A stretch of DNA of 64,000 nt, taken from the NCBI RefSeq assembly GCF_036365825.1, contig NZ_CP142675.1, positions 2,240,501 to 2,304,500 of the forward strand, written 5' to 3'. The stretch comes from Qipengyuania sp. HL-TH1. Its GTDB lineage: Bacteria; Pseudomonadota; Alphaproteobacteria; Sphingomonadales; Sphingomonadaceae. Positions 7,755 to 17,009 of this stretch are shown here, one piece after another. The position numbers were made by a program, and so were the translations under genes. The notes beneath the pieces were generated by a model. The model made no database searches and was not told the DNA's origin. It was given only the letters and a program-made list of their open reading frames with translations. The first letter of the stretch is position 1; each line of letters opens with the position of its first letter.

Positions 7755-10390
7755 TGCAGCATGTCGAAGCCGGCGAGGTTCGATCGACCTGCCCTTATTG
7801 CGGGGTCGGTTGCGGCGTCCTGCTGAAGCCCGATGGCACGGGCGGTCTGGCGGTGCGGGGCGATCCCGATCACCCGAACAATCGCGGGCGCCTGTGTTCC
7901 AAGGGATCGGCGCTGGGCGAGACGGTGGGTCTCGCGGATCGCCAGCTTACCCCGCAGATCGGGGGACAGGATACCGATTGGGAAGAGGCGCTGAACCTCG
8001 TCGCCGCCGAATTCCTGCGCGTGCGCGAGGAATACGGCCCCGATGCGACGGCGTTCTACGTCTCGGGCCAATTGCTCACCGAGGACTACTACGTCGCCAA
8101 CAAGTTGATGAAAGGCTTCATCGGCAGCGCCAATATCGACACCAATTCCCGGCTGTGCATGGCGTCCTCCGTCGCGGGACATAAACGCGCTTTCGGGACG
8201 GACACCGTGCCGGGCGTCTACGAGGATCTGGAAGAGGCAGATCTTGTAGTGCTGGTCGGATCCAATCTGGCATGGTGTCACCCGGTTCTCTACCAGCGTA
8301 TCGCCGCTGCCCGTGCCGCGCGACCGCAGCTGAAGCTGGTCGTCATCGATCCGCGCCGCACGGCGACCTGCGCGGAGGCCGACCTCCACCTGCCGCTGGC
8401 GATCGGTAGCGATGTCGCGCTGTTCAACGGCTTGCTGGCCGAAATCAGTCGGCGCGGCGCGGTCGATACGGACTATGTCGCGGCTCATACCAGCGGGCTG
8501 AAAGAAGCTCTGAAGGCTGCCCGAGGAGACGATCCGGATGCGACCGGCCTCGACGAGGATGAGCTCGCCGCGTTTTACGATCTGTGGATCGGCACGGACA
8601 AGACCGTCACCGTCTACAGCCAGGGGGTGAATCAGTCTTCCGCCGGGACGGACAAGGTCAATGCGATCATCAACTGCCATCTCGCAACCGGGAGGATCGG
8701 CAGGCCTGGCACGGGGCCGTTTTCCGTGACCGGTCAGCCCAATGCGATGGGCGGGCGCGAGGTCGGCGGGCTAGCAAATATGCTTGCCTGCCACATGGAG
8801 CTGAAGGACGAACGGCATCGCAAGGCGGTGCAGCAATTCTGGAACGCTACGGCCCTGCCGCGCGAGAACGGCATGAAGGCGGTGGAGATGTTCGATGCGG
8901 TGGCCGATGGCCGCGTCAAGGCGCTGTGGATCGTCCACTCGAACCCCGCCGTGACGATGCCCGATGCGGACCGTGTACGCCGCGCGATTGCCGACTGTCC
9001 TTTCGTGGTCGTCTCCGACATAACGCTGCGCACCGATACGGCGCGGCTGGCCGATGTCTTCTTGCCCGCCGCTGCATGGGCAGAGAAGTCTGGCACGGTC
9101 ACCAATTCGGACCGCACGATCAGTCGTCAGCGCGCCGCCTTGGCCGCACCCGGCGATGTGAAACCTGACTGGGCGATCATGGCGGAGGTAGGGCGGCGCA
9201 TGGGCTGGAAAGAGGCCTTCGCATGGGACGGGCCCGCGCAGATTTTCGACGAATATGCGCAGCTTTCGGCCATTGCGGGGAAATTCGGGCTGGACTTCGA
9301 TATATCGAGCATGAGCGGCAAGGACGCTGCGGCCTACGACCAGATGGCTCCGCTACGCTGGCCGCAATCGCCTGATCAAAAAGGTGGTCGCTTCTTCGCA
9401 GACGGTCAGTTCTTCCACGCCGACAAGCGCGCGCGGATAGTGCCCGTGAGACACCGCGCGCCTAAGGCCGCGCTGAGCCGCAAGCTGCCCTTCCGCCTCA
9501 ACACCGGGCGGCTGCGCGACCAATGGCACACGATGACGCGCACCGCGCTCTCGCCGCGCCTTTCCGCCCATCTGCCCGAACCCTTCGTCGATATGCGTCC
9601 CGAAGATGCCGCGCGGCTGCACTTGAAGCCCGCCGATATGGTGCGGCTGAGCAATGCATGCGGCAGCGCAATCCTGCGGCTGCGCGAAAGCACCGAAGTG
9701 CAGCCCGGCACGCTGTTCGCGCCGATGCACTGGACTGGCGAGAACGCCCCAGCATCGCGGATCGACGTGCTTGTCCCTTCCGTTACCGATCCGCTGTCCG
9801 GCCAGCCGGAGAGCAAGGCGGCATCGGTCCGGGCGGAGCGGTTTGCAGCCGGCTGGTATGGCTTTGCCATAGCGCAGGACCGCTTTTCTCCGACCTGCGA
9901 ATATTGGGCGATGGCGCGCACCAGTGCCGGCTGGCGGGCGGAGCTGGCTGGGAAGGAGCGGCCCACCGACCCGGAAAGCTGGGCGCGCGCGCTGTTCGCC
10001 TTTCCCGATGCGCCTGCCCAGGTGATGGTGGACGAAGCTCGCGGCAGCTTTCGCATGGCGTTTTTCGAAGACGAGACTCTGCTCGCCGCGATTTACCTTG
10101 GCCGACAGCCCGTGTCGCTGATGCGCGACTTCCTTGTCGGCCTGCCGGGTAGCGATGCGGTATGGGCGCTTGCCGGGCAGTCGCGCGGGGACATGCCCGA
10201 TCCCGGCCCGGTGGTGTGTTCGTGCTTTTCCATCGGTCGCAACACCATCCGCCGCGCGATCGAGAGCGAGGGGCTCACCAGTGTCGAACAGATCGGCGCG
10301 GCAACCTCTGCGGGGACAAATTGCGGGTCGTGCAAGGCGGAGCTTGGCCAGATCCTCGCCGCGATGGTCTCAACCGAGCCGGCCGAATAG
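7751..10390 (+). CDS. nasA: assimilatory nitrate reductase catalytic subunit
   Basis: Cytoplasmic molybdenum enzyme reducing nitrate to nitrite. The 879-aa protein has an N-terminal [4Fe-4S] site (CPYCGVGC...RLCSKG) and the Mo-bisPGD domain with the NSRLCM cysteine expected to ligate molybdenum. Further motifs are GQPNAMGGREVGG and a C-terminal molybdopterin dinucleotide-binding domain. Residues from about 820 form an extra BFD-like [2Fe-2S] segment (CSCFSIG...NCGSCKAEL), typical of NADH-dependent Nas enzymes. ATG 7751 overlaps nirD. The 3' end overlaps the convergent kinase gene by 21 bases. mobA and moeA nearby supply the cofactor. Confidence 0.96.
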   Translation: MMQHVEAGEVRSTCPYCGVGCGVLLKPDGTGGLAVRGDPDHPNNRGRLCSKGSALGETVGLADRQLTPQIGGQDTDWEEALNLVAAEFLRVREEYGPDATAFYVSGQLLTEDYYVANKLMKGFIGSANIDTNSRLCMASSVAGHKRAFGTDTVPGVYEDLEEADLVVLVGSNLAWCHPVLYQRIAAARAARPQLKLVVIDPRRTATCAEADLHLPLAIGSDVALFNGLLAEISRRGAVDTDYVAAHTSGLKEALKAARGDDPDATGLDEDELAAFYDLWIGTDKTVTVYSQGVNQSSAGTDKVNAIINCHLATGRIGRPGTGPFSVTGQPNAMGGREVGGLANMLACHMELKDERHRKAVQQFWNATALPRENGMKAVEMFDAVADGRVKALWIVHSNPAVTMPDADRVRRAIADCPFVVVSDITLRTDTARLADVFLPAAAWAEKSGTVTNSDRTISRQRAALAAPGDVKPDWAIMAEVGRRMGWKEAFAWDGPAQIFDEYAQLSAIAGKFGLDFDISSMSGKDAAAYDQMAPLRWPQSPDQKGGRFFADGQFFHADKRARIVPVRHRAPKAALSRKLPFRLNTGRLRDQWHTMTRTALSPRLSAHLPEPFVDMRPEDAARLHLKPADMVRLSNACGSAILRLRESTEVQPGTLFAPMHWTGENAPASRIDVLVPSVTDPLSGQPESKAASVRAERFAAGWYGFAIAQDRFSPTCEYWAMARTSAGWRAELAGKERPTDPESWARALFAFPDAPAQVMVDEARGSFRMAFFEDETLLAAIYLGRQPVSLMRDFLVGLPGSDAVWALAGQSRGDMPDPGPVVCSCFSIGRNTIRRAIESEGLTSVEQIGAATSAGTNCGSCKAELGQILAAMVSTEPAE

Positions 10391-12154
10391 GATAACCGCC
10401 AGCACCAATGCGGCAAGAGTCGCGATCAGTGCCCAATTTCGCCACATCTCTTTCGACCCGCGTTCGATCAGCGGGACGAACTCGGTCCGCATCAACGCCG
10501 TGCTCTCGCCCGCGCGGCCCAGCGCGCCGACGAATTCCGACATCGCCTGCGGTCGCGTGGCTGGATCGTGCGACAGGGCGCGCTGGAGAACCTGCTCTAC
10601 CGCGGGAGGCAAGTCGGGGCGAAGGCGGTCGAACACTCCGCGGAGCCGATCCTCTTCGCTAGTCGAGATACGCGCAGCCCCCTCGCGGGCGAAGGGCAGT
10701 TGCCCGGTCAGCATCTCCCAGATGATCGCGGCGATGGAAAACAGGTCGGACAACGACTTCGCCTCGCCGCCGGTCAGCAATTCGGGCGCGATGTAATTGA
10801 GCGAGCCTTCGGGCCAGTCCGCAATCGGCTCACTACGCAGATCGGCGAAACCGGTCACCTGGGCGGAACCGAAATCGATGATCTTGGCCGTGCCATCGGC
10901 CGCGATGATGATATTTTCAGGCTTCAGATCGCGATGGACGATATTCATACGATGAAAGACGCGCGCCGCCGAAACGATCGAGCGCACCAGCGGCAATATC
11001 TCGTCCACCGAGGGTTCGGGATGATCCGCCATCCACTGCCGCAGCGTAGTCCCCTCGACAAATTCGGCGACGAAATAGAGGAAGCGGCTGTCCTCGCCCG
11101 GCAGGATCTGCATGACCTGCCGGTCGCGGATGCGGCGCCCGACCCATTGCTCCAGAACGAACCCCTCGAGATAGCGCAGATCACCCGCGAAATTGGTCGA
11201 AGGAGCCTTGAGCACATATCGGCCCTCGCGTTCGGTCCGCTCGACCAGGTAGACATGGCTGCGGGTAGACGCGTGCAGCACTTGCACCACGCGCCACCCG
11301 TCGAGGCGATTGCCGACCTCCATGACCGGCGGAATCGTCCGCCGCGTCAGGCGGCTGTGCGCTTCCGACAAAGTCTCGGACGGCAGCGCCTGAGCCAGCA
11401 CCATCAGGCAGGACACATTGTCCGTGCTTCCGGCCGCCAGCGCTGCATCGCACAGCGCGCGCGATGTCGTTTCGAGGTCGGCGCGGTTGCCAAGAGCCGC
11501 CTCGCGAAGGATGGCGACCATCTCTTCCACGCCCAGCGAGCCGTGGATGCCATCGCTGGTCAGCAGGAACAGATCCCCGTCGCACGCAGGCTCCAGCCGG
11601 TAATCGACCTTGATATCGGCATCGATGCCCAGCGCGCGGGTGAGGACTTCCGACTGGCCTAGATAGGGCGCGCTGTGATCTTCGGTCAGCAGCGTCAGCT
11701 TGCCGTCTCGCAGGCGATAGCAACGCGTGTCGCCGATATGGACGATATGCGCGGTGGTGGAGCGCAGGATCAGCGCGGTGAACGTGGTGGCGAAGCCTTC
11801 GTTATCGGCAATCCCGCTGCGATTTTGCGAATGAAACCAGCTGTTGAGCGAGCCGAGCAGACGCGACGCGCAGTTCTGCACCGTCCAGCTTTCGGGCGCA
11901 TCGTAGAAATCGCGGGTGAATTGCAGCACCGCCAGCTGAGCCGCCCGATCGGCATTGCGCGCGCTCGACAACCCATCGGCGATGCACGCGACCACGCCGC
12001 GCAGGTGCCTCTGATACTCATTGTCCGGCACCTTACCGACGATGGCATCGTCGTTACGCGCCTTCTGCCCCGCGGCGCTGTGGCCGCCCATGGCAGCCTT
12101 CAACGCGTTGGAGGGGAGCTGTTCGTGCACGGTTTTCCTGTCGATATCCGGCAA
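10370..12154 (-). CDS. bifunctional PP2C phosphatase / Ser-Thr protein kinase, membrane anchored
   Basis: A 594-aa fusion. Residues about 20-255 are a PP2C phosphatase with its metal-binding motifs visible (KARNDD, IADGLSS, GDTRCY, LTSDGIHG, STDNVSCL). Residues about 280-545 are a Hanks-type kinase with the VLKAPS lysine, HRDLKPEN, IDFGSAQ and YIAPE. The glycine loop is weak. A single C-terminal membrane helix (WALIATLAALVLAVILF) ends the protein, so both domains face the cytoplasm. It is the last gene of the minus-strand transcript with narK and the porin, 26 bases downstream of narK. Such fusions are known beside NarK-type transporters in other proteobacteria. Its target is unknown; the transporter is the obvious candidate. 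Confidence 0.9.
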   Translation of the reverse strand: MPDIDRKTVHEQLPSNALKAAMGGHSAAGQKARNDDAIVGKVPDNEYQRHLRGVVACIADGLSSARNADRAAQLAVLQFTRDFYDAPESWTVQNCASRLLGSLNSWFHSQNRSGIADNEGFATTFTALILRSTTAHIVHIGDTRCYRLRDGKLTLLTEDHSAPYLGQSEVLTRALGIDADIKVDYRLEPACDGDLFLLTSDGIHGSLGVEEMVAILREAALGNRADLETTSRALCDAALAAGSTDNVSCLMVLAQALPSETLSEAHSRLTRRTIPPVMEVGNRLDGWRVVQVLHASTRSHVYLVERTEREGRYVLKAPSTNFAGDLRYLEGFVLEQWVGRRIRDRQVMQILPGEDSRFLYFVAEFVEGTTLRQWMADHPEPSVDEILPLVRSIVSAARVFHRMNIVHRDLKPENIIIAADGTAKIIDFGSAQVTGFADLRSEPIADWPEGSLNYIAPELLTGGEAKSLSDLFSIAAIIWEMLTGQLPFAREGAARISTSEEDRLRGVFDRLRPDLPPAVEQVLQRALSHDPATRPQAMSEFVGALGRAGESTALMRTEFVPLIERGSKEMWRNWALIATLAALVLAVILFGRLG

Positions 12155-12180
12155 ACGACAACTCCCCTCGCTTAGACGGT

Positions 12181-13656
12181 TCAGGCCGATTGCGGCGTTC
12201 GCCCGACCTGGATCATGGTGACGCTGCCGTCTTCATCCACCTCGGCGATCTCGCCCGTCGGCTCTTCGAGCAGCAGCAGGGAGATGAAGCCGATTACGGC
12301 CGTCCCGGCAATTACCATGAAGAAAGTCGAGGCATCGACCACCGAATAGACAATCAGGTAAATCACCGCGCCGACGTTGCCGTAAGCTCCGGTCATCCCG
12401 GCGATCTGCCCGGTCAGCGAACGCTTGATCAGCGGAACCACGGCGAACACAGCGCCTTCACCCGCCTGCACGAAGAAAGAGCAGACCATCGCTGCGACCA
12501 CCGCAAGCCATACCGGCCAGGTAGGATCGACGATCCCCATCAGGGCATAGCCGACCGCGAGGCCCCCGGTCAGGATCAGCAGCGTCGACTTGCGGCCAAA
12601 GCGGTCGGACAGCAACCCGCCGCCCGGACGCGACATCAGGTTCATGAAGGCATAGGCCGAGGCAACCATGCCCGCGACGACCGCCGACAGACCGAAAGTG
12701 TCGGCAAAGAACAGCGGCAGCATCGAAACCACCGCCAGCTCCGAACCGAAAGTGGCGAAATAGAGGATATTGAGAATTGCCACCTGCTTGAACTTGTAGC
12801 GCTGGAATTCCGGCACTTCGCCGGTCAGCACATTGCGATTGGCGCGCACGGCCAGCATGGCATCATAGGCATAGAGCATTGCCAGTCCGACATAGACTGC
12901 CAACGCGGTGCCCTGGGTGAAGATATCGACATTCGTCAGCCGCCAGGCAAGCGCGCCCAGCGCGAGGTAAAGCGGCACCTTCATCACCAGCAGCAGCCAC
13001 AGATCGCCCTTGGAGGTTACCTCCATCGCAGTGGCATTGCGCGGCTTGAAATATTTTGAGCCTTCGGGAACGTCGCGCACGCTGGCGTAATAGATGAAGC
13101 CATAGACCAGCGACATCGCCCCGGTCAGCCCGATCGCCCAGCGCCAGCCGTCGTCGCCGCCAAACCACAAGGCGATCGTCGGCAGGGTAAAAGCCGCAGC
13201 GGCAGAGCCGAAATTGCCCCAGCCGCCATAGATGCCCTCTGCCGTGCCCAGCTCGTTCGCGGGAAACCATTCCGACACCATGCGGATGCCAATGACAAAG
13301 CCTGCCCCAATGAAGCCGAGTGCGAAGCGCGCTAGCGCCAGTTGGAGGAAGCTGTCCGCAAGCGCGAACACGAAACAGGGGATTGAAGCGCCGATCAGCA
13401 ACGCGGAATAGACCCGCCGCGGCCCGTAAAGGTCGGTCAGCATCCCGATCACGATGCGCGCGGGAATGGTCAGCGCGACATTGAGGATCAGCAGCGTGGT
13501 GACCTGATCCTTTGTAAGGCCGAGCGTCTCCTGAATGGCCTGCAGCATTGGCGCGAGGTTGAACCAGACCACGAAGGTCAGGAAGAACGCGAACCAGGTC
13601 AGATGCAGGGTCCGCATCTTTCCGGTGAACGAGAACAGATTGAACGAAGTCGACAT
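12181..13656 (-). CDS. narK: nitrate/nitrite MFS transporter, NarK/NrtP family
   Basis: Imports nitrate across the inner membrane. A 491-aa, twelve-helix major facilitator protein. It begins with a short cytoplasmic segment, then [18 protein letters not shown], as in NarK. MFS loop motifs are [11 protein letters not shown] and [10 protein letters not shown], and the nitrate-signature-like [15 protein letters not shown] is present. The C-terminus is a short acidic tail. It sits between the outer-membrane channel gene (17 bases upstream) and the kinase/phosphatase, all downstream of the minus-strand ANTAR leader. Confidence 0.93.
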   Translation of the reverse strand: MSTSFNLFSFTGKMRTLHLTWFAFFLTFVVWFNLAPMLQAIQETLGLTKDQVTTLLILNVALTIPARIVIGMLTDLYGPRRVYSALLIGASIPCFVFALADSFLQLALARFALGFIGAGFVIGIRMVSEWFPANELGTAEGIYGGWGNFGSAAAAFTLPTIALWFGGDDGWRWAIGLTGAMSLVYGFIYYASVRDVPEGSKYFKPRNATAMEVTSKGDLWLLLVMKVPLYLALGALAWRLTNVDIFTQGTALAVYVGLAMLYAYDAMLAVRANRNVLTGEVPEFQRYKFKQVAILNILYFATFGSELAVVSMLPLFFADTFGLSAVVAGMVASAYAFMNLMSRPGGGLLSDRFGRKSTLLILTGGLAVGYALMGIVDPTWPVWLAVVAAMVCSFFVQAGEGAVFAVVPLIKRSLTGQIAGMTGAYGNVGAVIYLIVYSVVDASTFFMVIAGTAVIGFISLLLLEEPTGEIAEVDEDGSVTMIQVGRTPQSA

Positions 13657-13673
13657 TGATCAGCCCTCCAGTA

Positions 13674-14897
13674 TCAGAACGAGATTTCGGCTTGCAGCCA
13701 GAGTTTTTCGGTATCGACGGCGAAAGTGTCCGCGTCGTAATCGGCGTATTTCACCAGCAGGGAGACCGGACCGGCCTTGAAACCCAGTGAAGCGTCCCAT
13801 TCGGTGCCGAGGTCTTGGCTGCCGAAGTCGCTGTCGAACTGGTGATAGGTGACGCTCGCGTTGAACCCGGGCAGCAGGCGGATGCCGCCGAAACTGCGCC
13901 CGACCGTCACGTAATAGTCGCGCACGCCGAAGGTCGGCGTGTTCAGGAAAACATCTGCCCAGCCATTGAAGGCATGAAGCGTAGCCATCGGTGTCTGGAA
14001 GGCTGCGACGCCGCCATCACTGCCCAGTTCCTCGTACCCCGCCGTGAGGCCGAAGCCAGCCACGGTCGCGCCCAGCTTCACGCTGTAATAGGGCGCGGTA
14101 TAATCTACCGGATTGGCTCCATAGTCCGACTGGGTCGCGACGCTCGCCTCCGCTTTCAATGCGAACAGGCCGGGCAGTTCCAGATCGGCGTTGGCGCGCA
14201 AACCGTAGGTCTGGCTGGAGAATGCGATGCGATCGTCGTAATCGATGAGATAAGCGAAGGCTTTCGCATCCACGCCCGCGACTTCAACCCCGCCATTCAG
14301 GAATACGAAGTCGCCGTCGAAATGCTCATTCGGGCTATCGACGCCGAAAATCGTGCGCTGGCTGACTGCGTAGGTCGCATCGAATGTGGCTGGACCGATG
14401 GTCGCCTGGCCGCGGATGGCATCGAAGGTCTGTTCGTTCTGCCGCCACCCGACATTGCCCACAAAACGGGCATTATCGAGTATGATGCGCTGGCGTCCAA
14501 TCGTCGCGCCGTTGCCCTCGTCCATTACCGAAAGCTGAAGCCGATTGAGCTCGAAATTCTCTGGGTCCGCAACCACCGGAAACGGCTCGATGCCGTTGAA
14601 TGGCAAGGTGTCGTTGTAATCGTCGGCCAGCGCGAGCGTGCCTTCGGCTTCGGCGATCAGTGACACGATCCCCGCCTTGATCTCCGCCCCGGCGCGCAAG
14701 CGGGCGGTAAGCGCCCCGGCGTCGTCCAGCCCACTGGCCTGATCCACGGCTTCGTAGCGCAGCCGCGCGGCCACTATGGGATCGATCGTAACCCCATCTG
14801 CCACCTCTATCGGCGGGAGTGGGCTCTCTTGCGCGAATGCAGGACTGGCGATCGATCCCATCACCGCTCCTATCGAAAGTACCAGACTCTTTTTCAT
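13674..14897 (-). CDS. outer-membrane channel protein, alginate-export/porin-like
   Basis: A 407-aa beta-barrel with a clear signal peptide (MKKSLVLSIGAVMGSIASPAFAQ). It has the alternating aromatic/polar strands of a barrel and a C-terminal phenylalanine (LWLQAEISF). ATG 14897 has GGAGG seven bases upstream. A longer frame back to 15023 would run through the leader terminator and is rejected. Position in front of narK suggests it carries nitrate across the outer membrane. That role is inferred from context only. First gene of the minus-strand nitrate transcript. Confidence 0.85.
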   Translation of the reverse strand: MKKSLVLSIGAVMGSIASPAFAQESPLPPIEVADGVTIDPIVAARLRYEAVDQASGLDDAGALTARLRAGAEIKAGIVSLIAEAEGTLALADDYNDTLPFNGIEPFPVVADPENFELNRLQLSVMDEGNGATIGRQRIILDNARFVGNVGWRQNEQTFDAIRGQATIGPATFDATYAVSQRTIFGVDSPNEHFDGDFVFLNGGVEVAGVDAKAFAYLIDYDDRIAFSSQTYGLRANADLELPGLFALKAEASVATQSDYGANPVDYTAPYYSVKLGATVAGFGLTAGYEELGSDGGVAAFQTPMATLHAFNGWADVFLNTPTFGVRDYYVTVGRSFGGIRLLPGFNASVTYHQFDSDFGSQDLGTEWDASLGFKAGPVSLLVKYADYDADTFAVDTEKLWLQAEISF

Positions 14898-14973
14898 CGA
14901 ACTGCCTCCGATTGCTCGGCCTTTGGACAGTCCCTCCCGCACTTCGTCGGGGATCGATTTCCCGCACGCATAC

Positions 14974-15072
14974 AAAAAAGCCGCTGCGACCCGATCGGTC
15001 GAAGCGGCGACATTGCCACGCATTTTCGAAGTTCTCGCTCCGACACTCCAGTGAACCCACCCTTGGGCACAC
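14974..15072 (-). promoter_or_regulatory. ANTAR (NasT)-responsive leader with intrinsic terminator, minus-strand nitrate operon
   Basis: Read on the minus strand. Hairpin P1 (15072-15051) closes on hexaloop AAGGGT, with A at 1 and G at 4. Hairpin P2 (15043-15026) is a 6-bp stem TCGGAG/CTTCGA with loop CGAGAA (G at 4, C instead of A at 1). An intrinsic terminator follows, GCCGCTTCGACC pairing with GGTCGCAGCGGC and running into TTTTTTG (to 14974). The GGCAATG...GCCGCT...CGACCGATC and CAGCGGCTTTTTTG segments closely match the plus-strand leader at 3115-3171. This puts narK and cobA-nirBD-nasA under the same antitermination control. CATATTAAA upstream (near 15090) is a possible -10 region. Confidence 0.75.
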
Positions 15073-15214
15073 GCCGGAACAACACTTTAATATGTGATTC
15101 ATTGGTGCGATGCAATAGACCGTAACTGCAAGCCGCAAATGCACGGGGCCGTTGACTTTCGCAAAGCCGCTGGCTCACATCGGCGTATGCACCATCCGAA
15201 CTTCGCGCAGTAGC

Positions 15215-15799
15215 ATGACGGACTTTGCGACCATCATCGCTTGCGGCGGCAAGGCCACACGTTTCGGCGCGGACAAGCGACAGCAGGCACTTGGCGGACA
15301 AACGCTTCTGGAAAGAGCCATCGCAAGAGCCGCGGTTTATGGCGGCCCGGTTGCCCTCGCCGTCACCGAACGGACGCAGGCTCCCGAAACGGATCTGCCG
15401 GTGCTCGTCGATCCGCGGGGCGATATGGGCCCGATCGGGGCGCTCGCCAGCGGTTTCGGCTTCGCATGCGAGGTCGGCTGCGCCCACGTGCTGCTGATCG
15501 CCAGCGATCAGCCGTTCCTGCCCAACGATCTGCCTCGGCGACTGGCGGACGCGCGCGGAGACGCAGGTGTGGCGCTTCCTGTAAGTTCGGGGCACGACCA
15601 GAATATGGCGGGTCTTTGGCGATGCGACCGGCGAGCGCTCGACGCCTATCTTGCGTCGGGTCGGCGTTCGTTATGGGGATTTGCCGAGCAAGTGGGAATC
15701 GCGCGCGTCGAGTGGGATGAACAAGGCGCCGATCCTTTCGCCGATATCGATACGCAGGCCGATCTGATTGCCGCCCAAGCGCGGATCATAAGGGAATAG
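15215..15799 (+). CDS. mobA: molybdenum cofactor guanylyltransferase
   Basis: Adds GMP to Mo-molybdopterin to make the bis-guanine cofactor that NasA needs. The 194-aa form starts at ATG 15215, just before the nucleotide-binding loop IIACGGKATRFGADKRQ. The usual first residues of that loop are LAGG, so ACGG is a mild variation. VDPRGDMGPIGALASG and the ASDQPFLP metal-binding motif are present. A 21-residue upstream extension to 15152 is unlikely. No strong Shine-Dalgarno is visible. Its 3' end overlaps convergent moeA by 14 bases. Confidence 0.88.
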   Translation: MTDFATIIACGGKATRFGADKRQQALGGQTLLERAIARAAVYGGPVALAVTERTQAPETDLPVLVDPRGDMGPIGALASGFGFACEVGCAHVLLIASDQPFLPNDLPRRLADARGDAGVALPVSSGHDQNMAGLWRCDRRALDAYLASGRRSLWGFAEQVGIARVEWDEQGADPFADIDTQADLIAAQARIIRE

Positions 15800-16970
15800 C
15801 ACGAACCATCGCCCCTGCTGCCTGCGCTTGGGCATGCGCTTCGCGCCAGATCAGCCAAGTGCTCTGGGCCAAGGGGGCTTGAGCGCCGCTTTCCTGATTG
15901 GCAACGGGCTTCAGCCCAGCCTGATCGAGGCGCGCCCGAAGGAAGGTTTCGCGTGACCCGCCTGGTTCCAGAGCCGCCGCCAGCGGTAGCGGTACGGTCT
16001 GAATCTCGGCCGGAGCATCCCCACCTTGCAAAGCGATCAGCAAGGGGGCCGCAAACAGGCGCGCGGTCACCAATGCGGAACCGGGATTGCCCGGAAGGCC
16101 GAGCACATATCTCCCACCAGCCGTGCCGAACCACACCGGCTTTCCGGGCTTGATCGCTACCTTGGAAAAGGCAAATTCCAGCTCCGCACCGGCGAACATC
16201 GGCTTGGCGAAATCGCGCTCGCCCACCGATGCGCCCCCGATGACGATCACGCAATCGGCCAGCGAAAGCGCATGGGTGGCGATGTCTTCGAGCGCGGCAA
16301 GATCGTCTCCTGCGCGGAATATCTGCACGATCTTCACGCCATAACGCTCTGCCAGTGCAGCAACCCCATAGCTTGCCGAATCCGGTTGGCGGTTGGCACT
16401 GGCCGCAGCCGATCCGGGCGAGACCAGTTCTTCTCCGGTCACGATGATAGCGACCCTCGGCTGCCGGGCGACCGCGACGTCGGCCTTGTCCGCCCCGGCC
16501 AGTGCGATCATGGCGGCAGGCGAGAGACGGGTGCCCCGCTCGATCATAAGCGCACCTGCGGCGAAATCGCCGCCACGTTTGCGGATGTGCCTGCTCGGCC
16601 CGAACCCTTGCCCGAAGGTGACCGTATCCCCGCTACGCTGCGCATATTCCTGCATCACGACGCAATCGGCGCCCGCAGGCACGTGCGCGCCTGTAAAGAT
16701 GCGCACCGCCTGTCCCTCACCGAGCGGAGCCGTGAACGGTGTGCCTGCGAAAGCTTCGCCGACTACCTTCAGGCTTTGGCCCGATCGCGCCTCGTCGAGC
16801 CGCACCGCATAGCCATCCATCGCCGAAATATCGGCGCGGGGTGCGTCGATCTCGGCGTGGACAGTCTCGGCCAGCACCCGCCCGCGCGCATCGGATACCG
16901 CGACCCGCTCGCTTTCCAGTGGGCGGACCATCGACAGTGCCCGCGACATGGCTTCGTCAAAAGCGATCAT
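15786..16970 (-). CDS. moeA: molybdopterin molybdotransferase
   Basis: Inserts molybdate into adenylated molybdopterin. A 394-aa MoeA with the family landmarks: SAMDGYAV near residue 50, FTGAHVPAGAD, VIVTGEELV, and GGASVGERDF followed by KPGKPVWFG and GLPGNPGSA. Length is normal. It lies 40 bases downstream of nasS on the minus strand and is probably co-transcribed with nasT-nasS. With mobA it makes the island self-sufficient for the last cofactor steps, while moaA-E are not here. Confidence 0.93.
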   Translation of the reverse strand: MIAFDEAMSRALSMVRPLESERVAVSDARGRVLAETVHAEIDAPRADISAMDGYAVRLDEARSGQSLKVVGEAFAGTPFTAPLGEGQAVRIFTGAHVPAGADCVVMQEYAQRSGDTVTFGQGFGPSRHIRKRGGDFAAGALMIERGTRLSPAAMIALAGADKADVAVARQPRVAIIVTGEELVSPGSAAASANRQPDSASYGVAALAERYGVKIVQIFRAGDDLAALEDIATHALSLADCVIVIGGASVGERDFAKPMFAGAELEFAFSKVAIKPGKPVWFGTAGGRYVLGLPGNPGSALVTARLFAAPLLIALQGGDAPAEIQTVPLPLAAALEPGGSRETFLRARLDQAGLKPVANQESGAQAPLAQSTWLIWREAHAQAQAAGAMVRAIPL

Positions 16971-17009
16971 GATGAGTGCCTCTTCGATCAGCCGTGATCT
17001 TCGGCAGTT

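Noticed and set aside
14898..15023. Longer N-terminus for the outer-membrane channel
   Set aside because: It would be translated from the leader terminator. The ATG at 14897 has a good ribosome binding site and a normal signal peptide.
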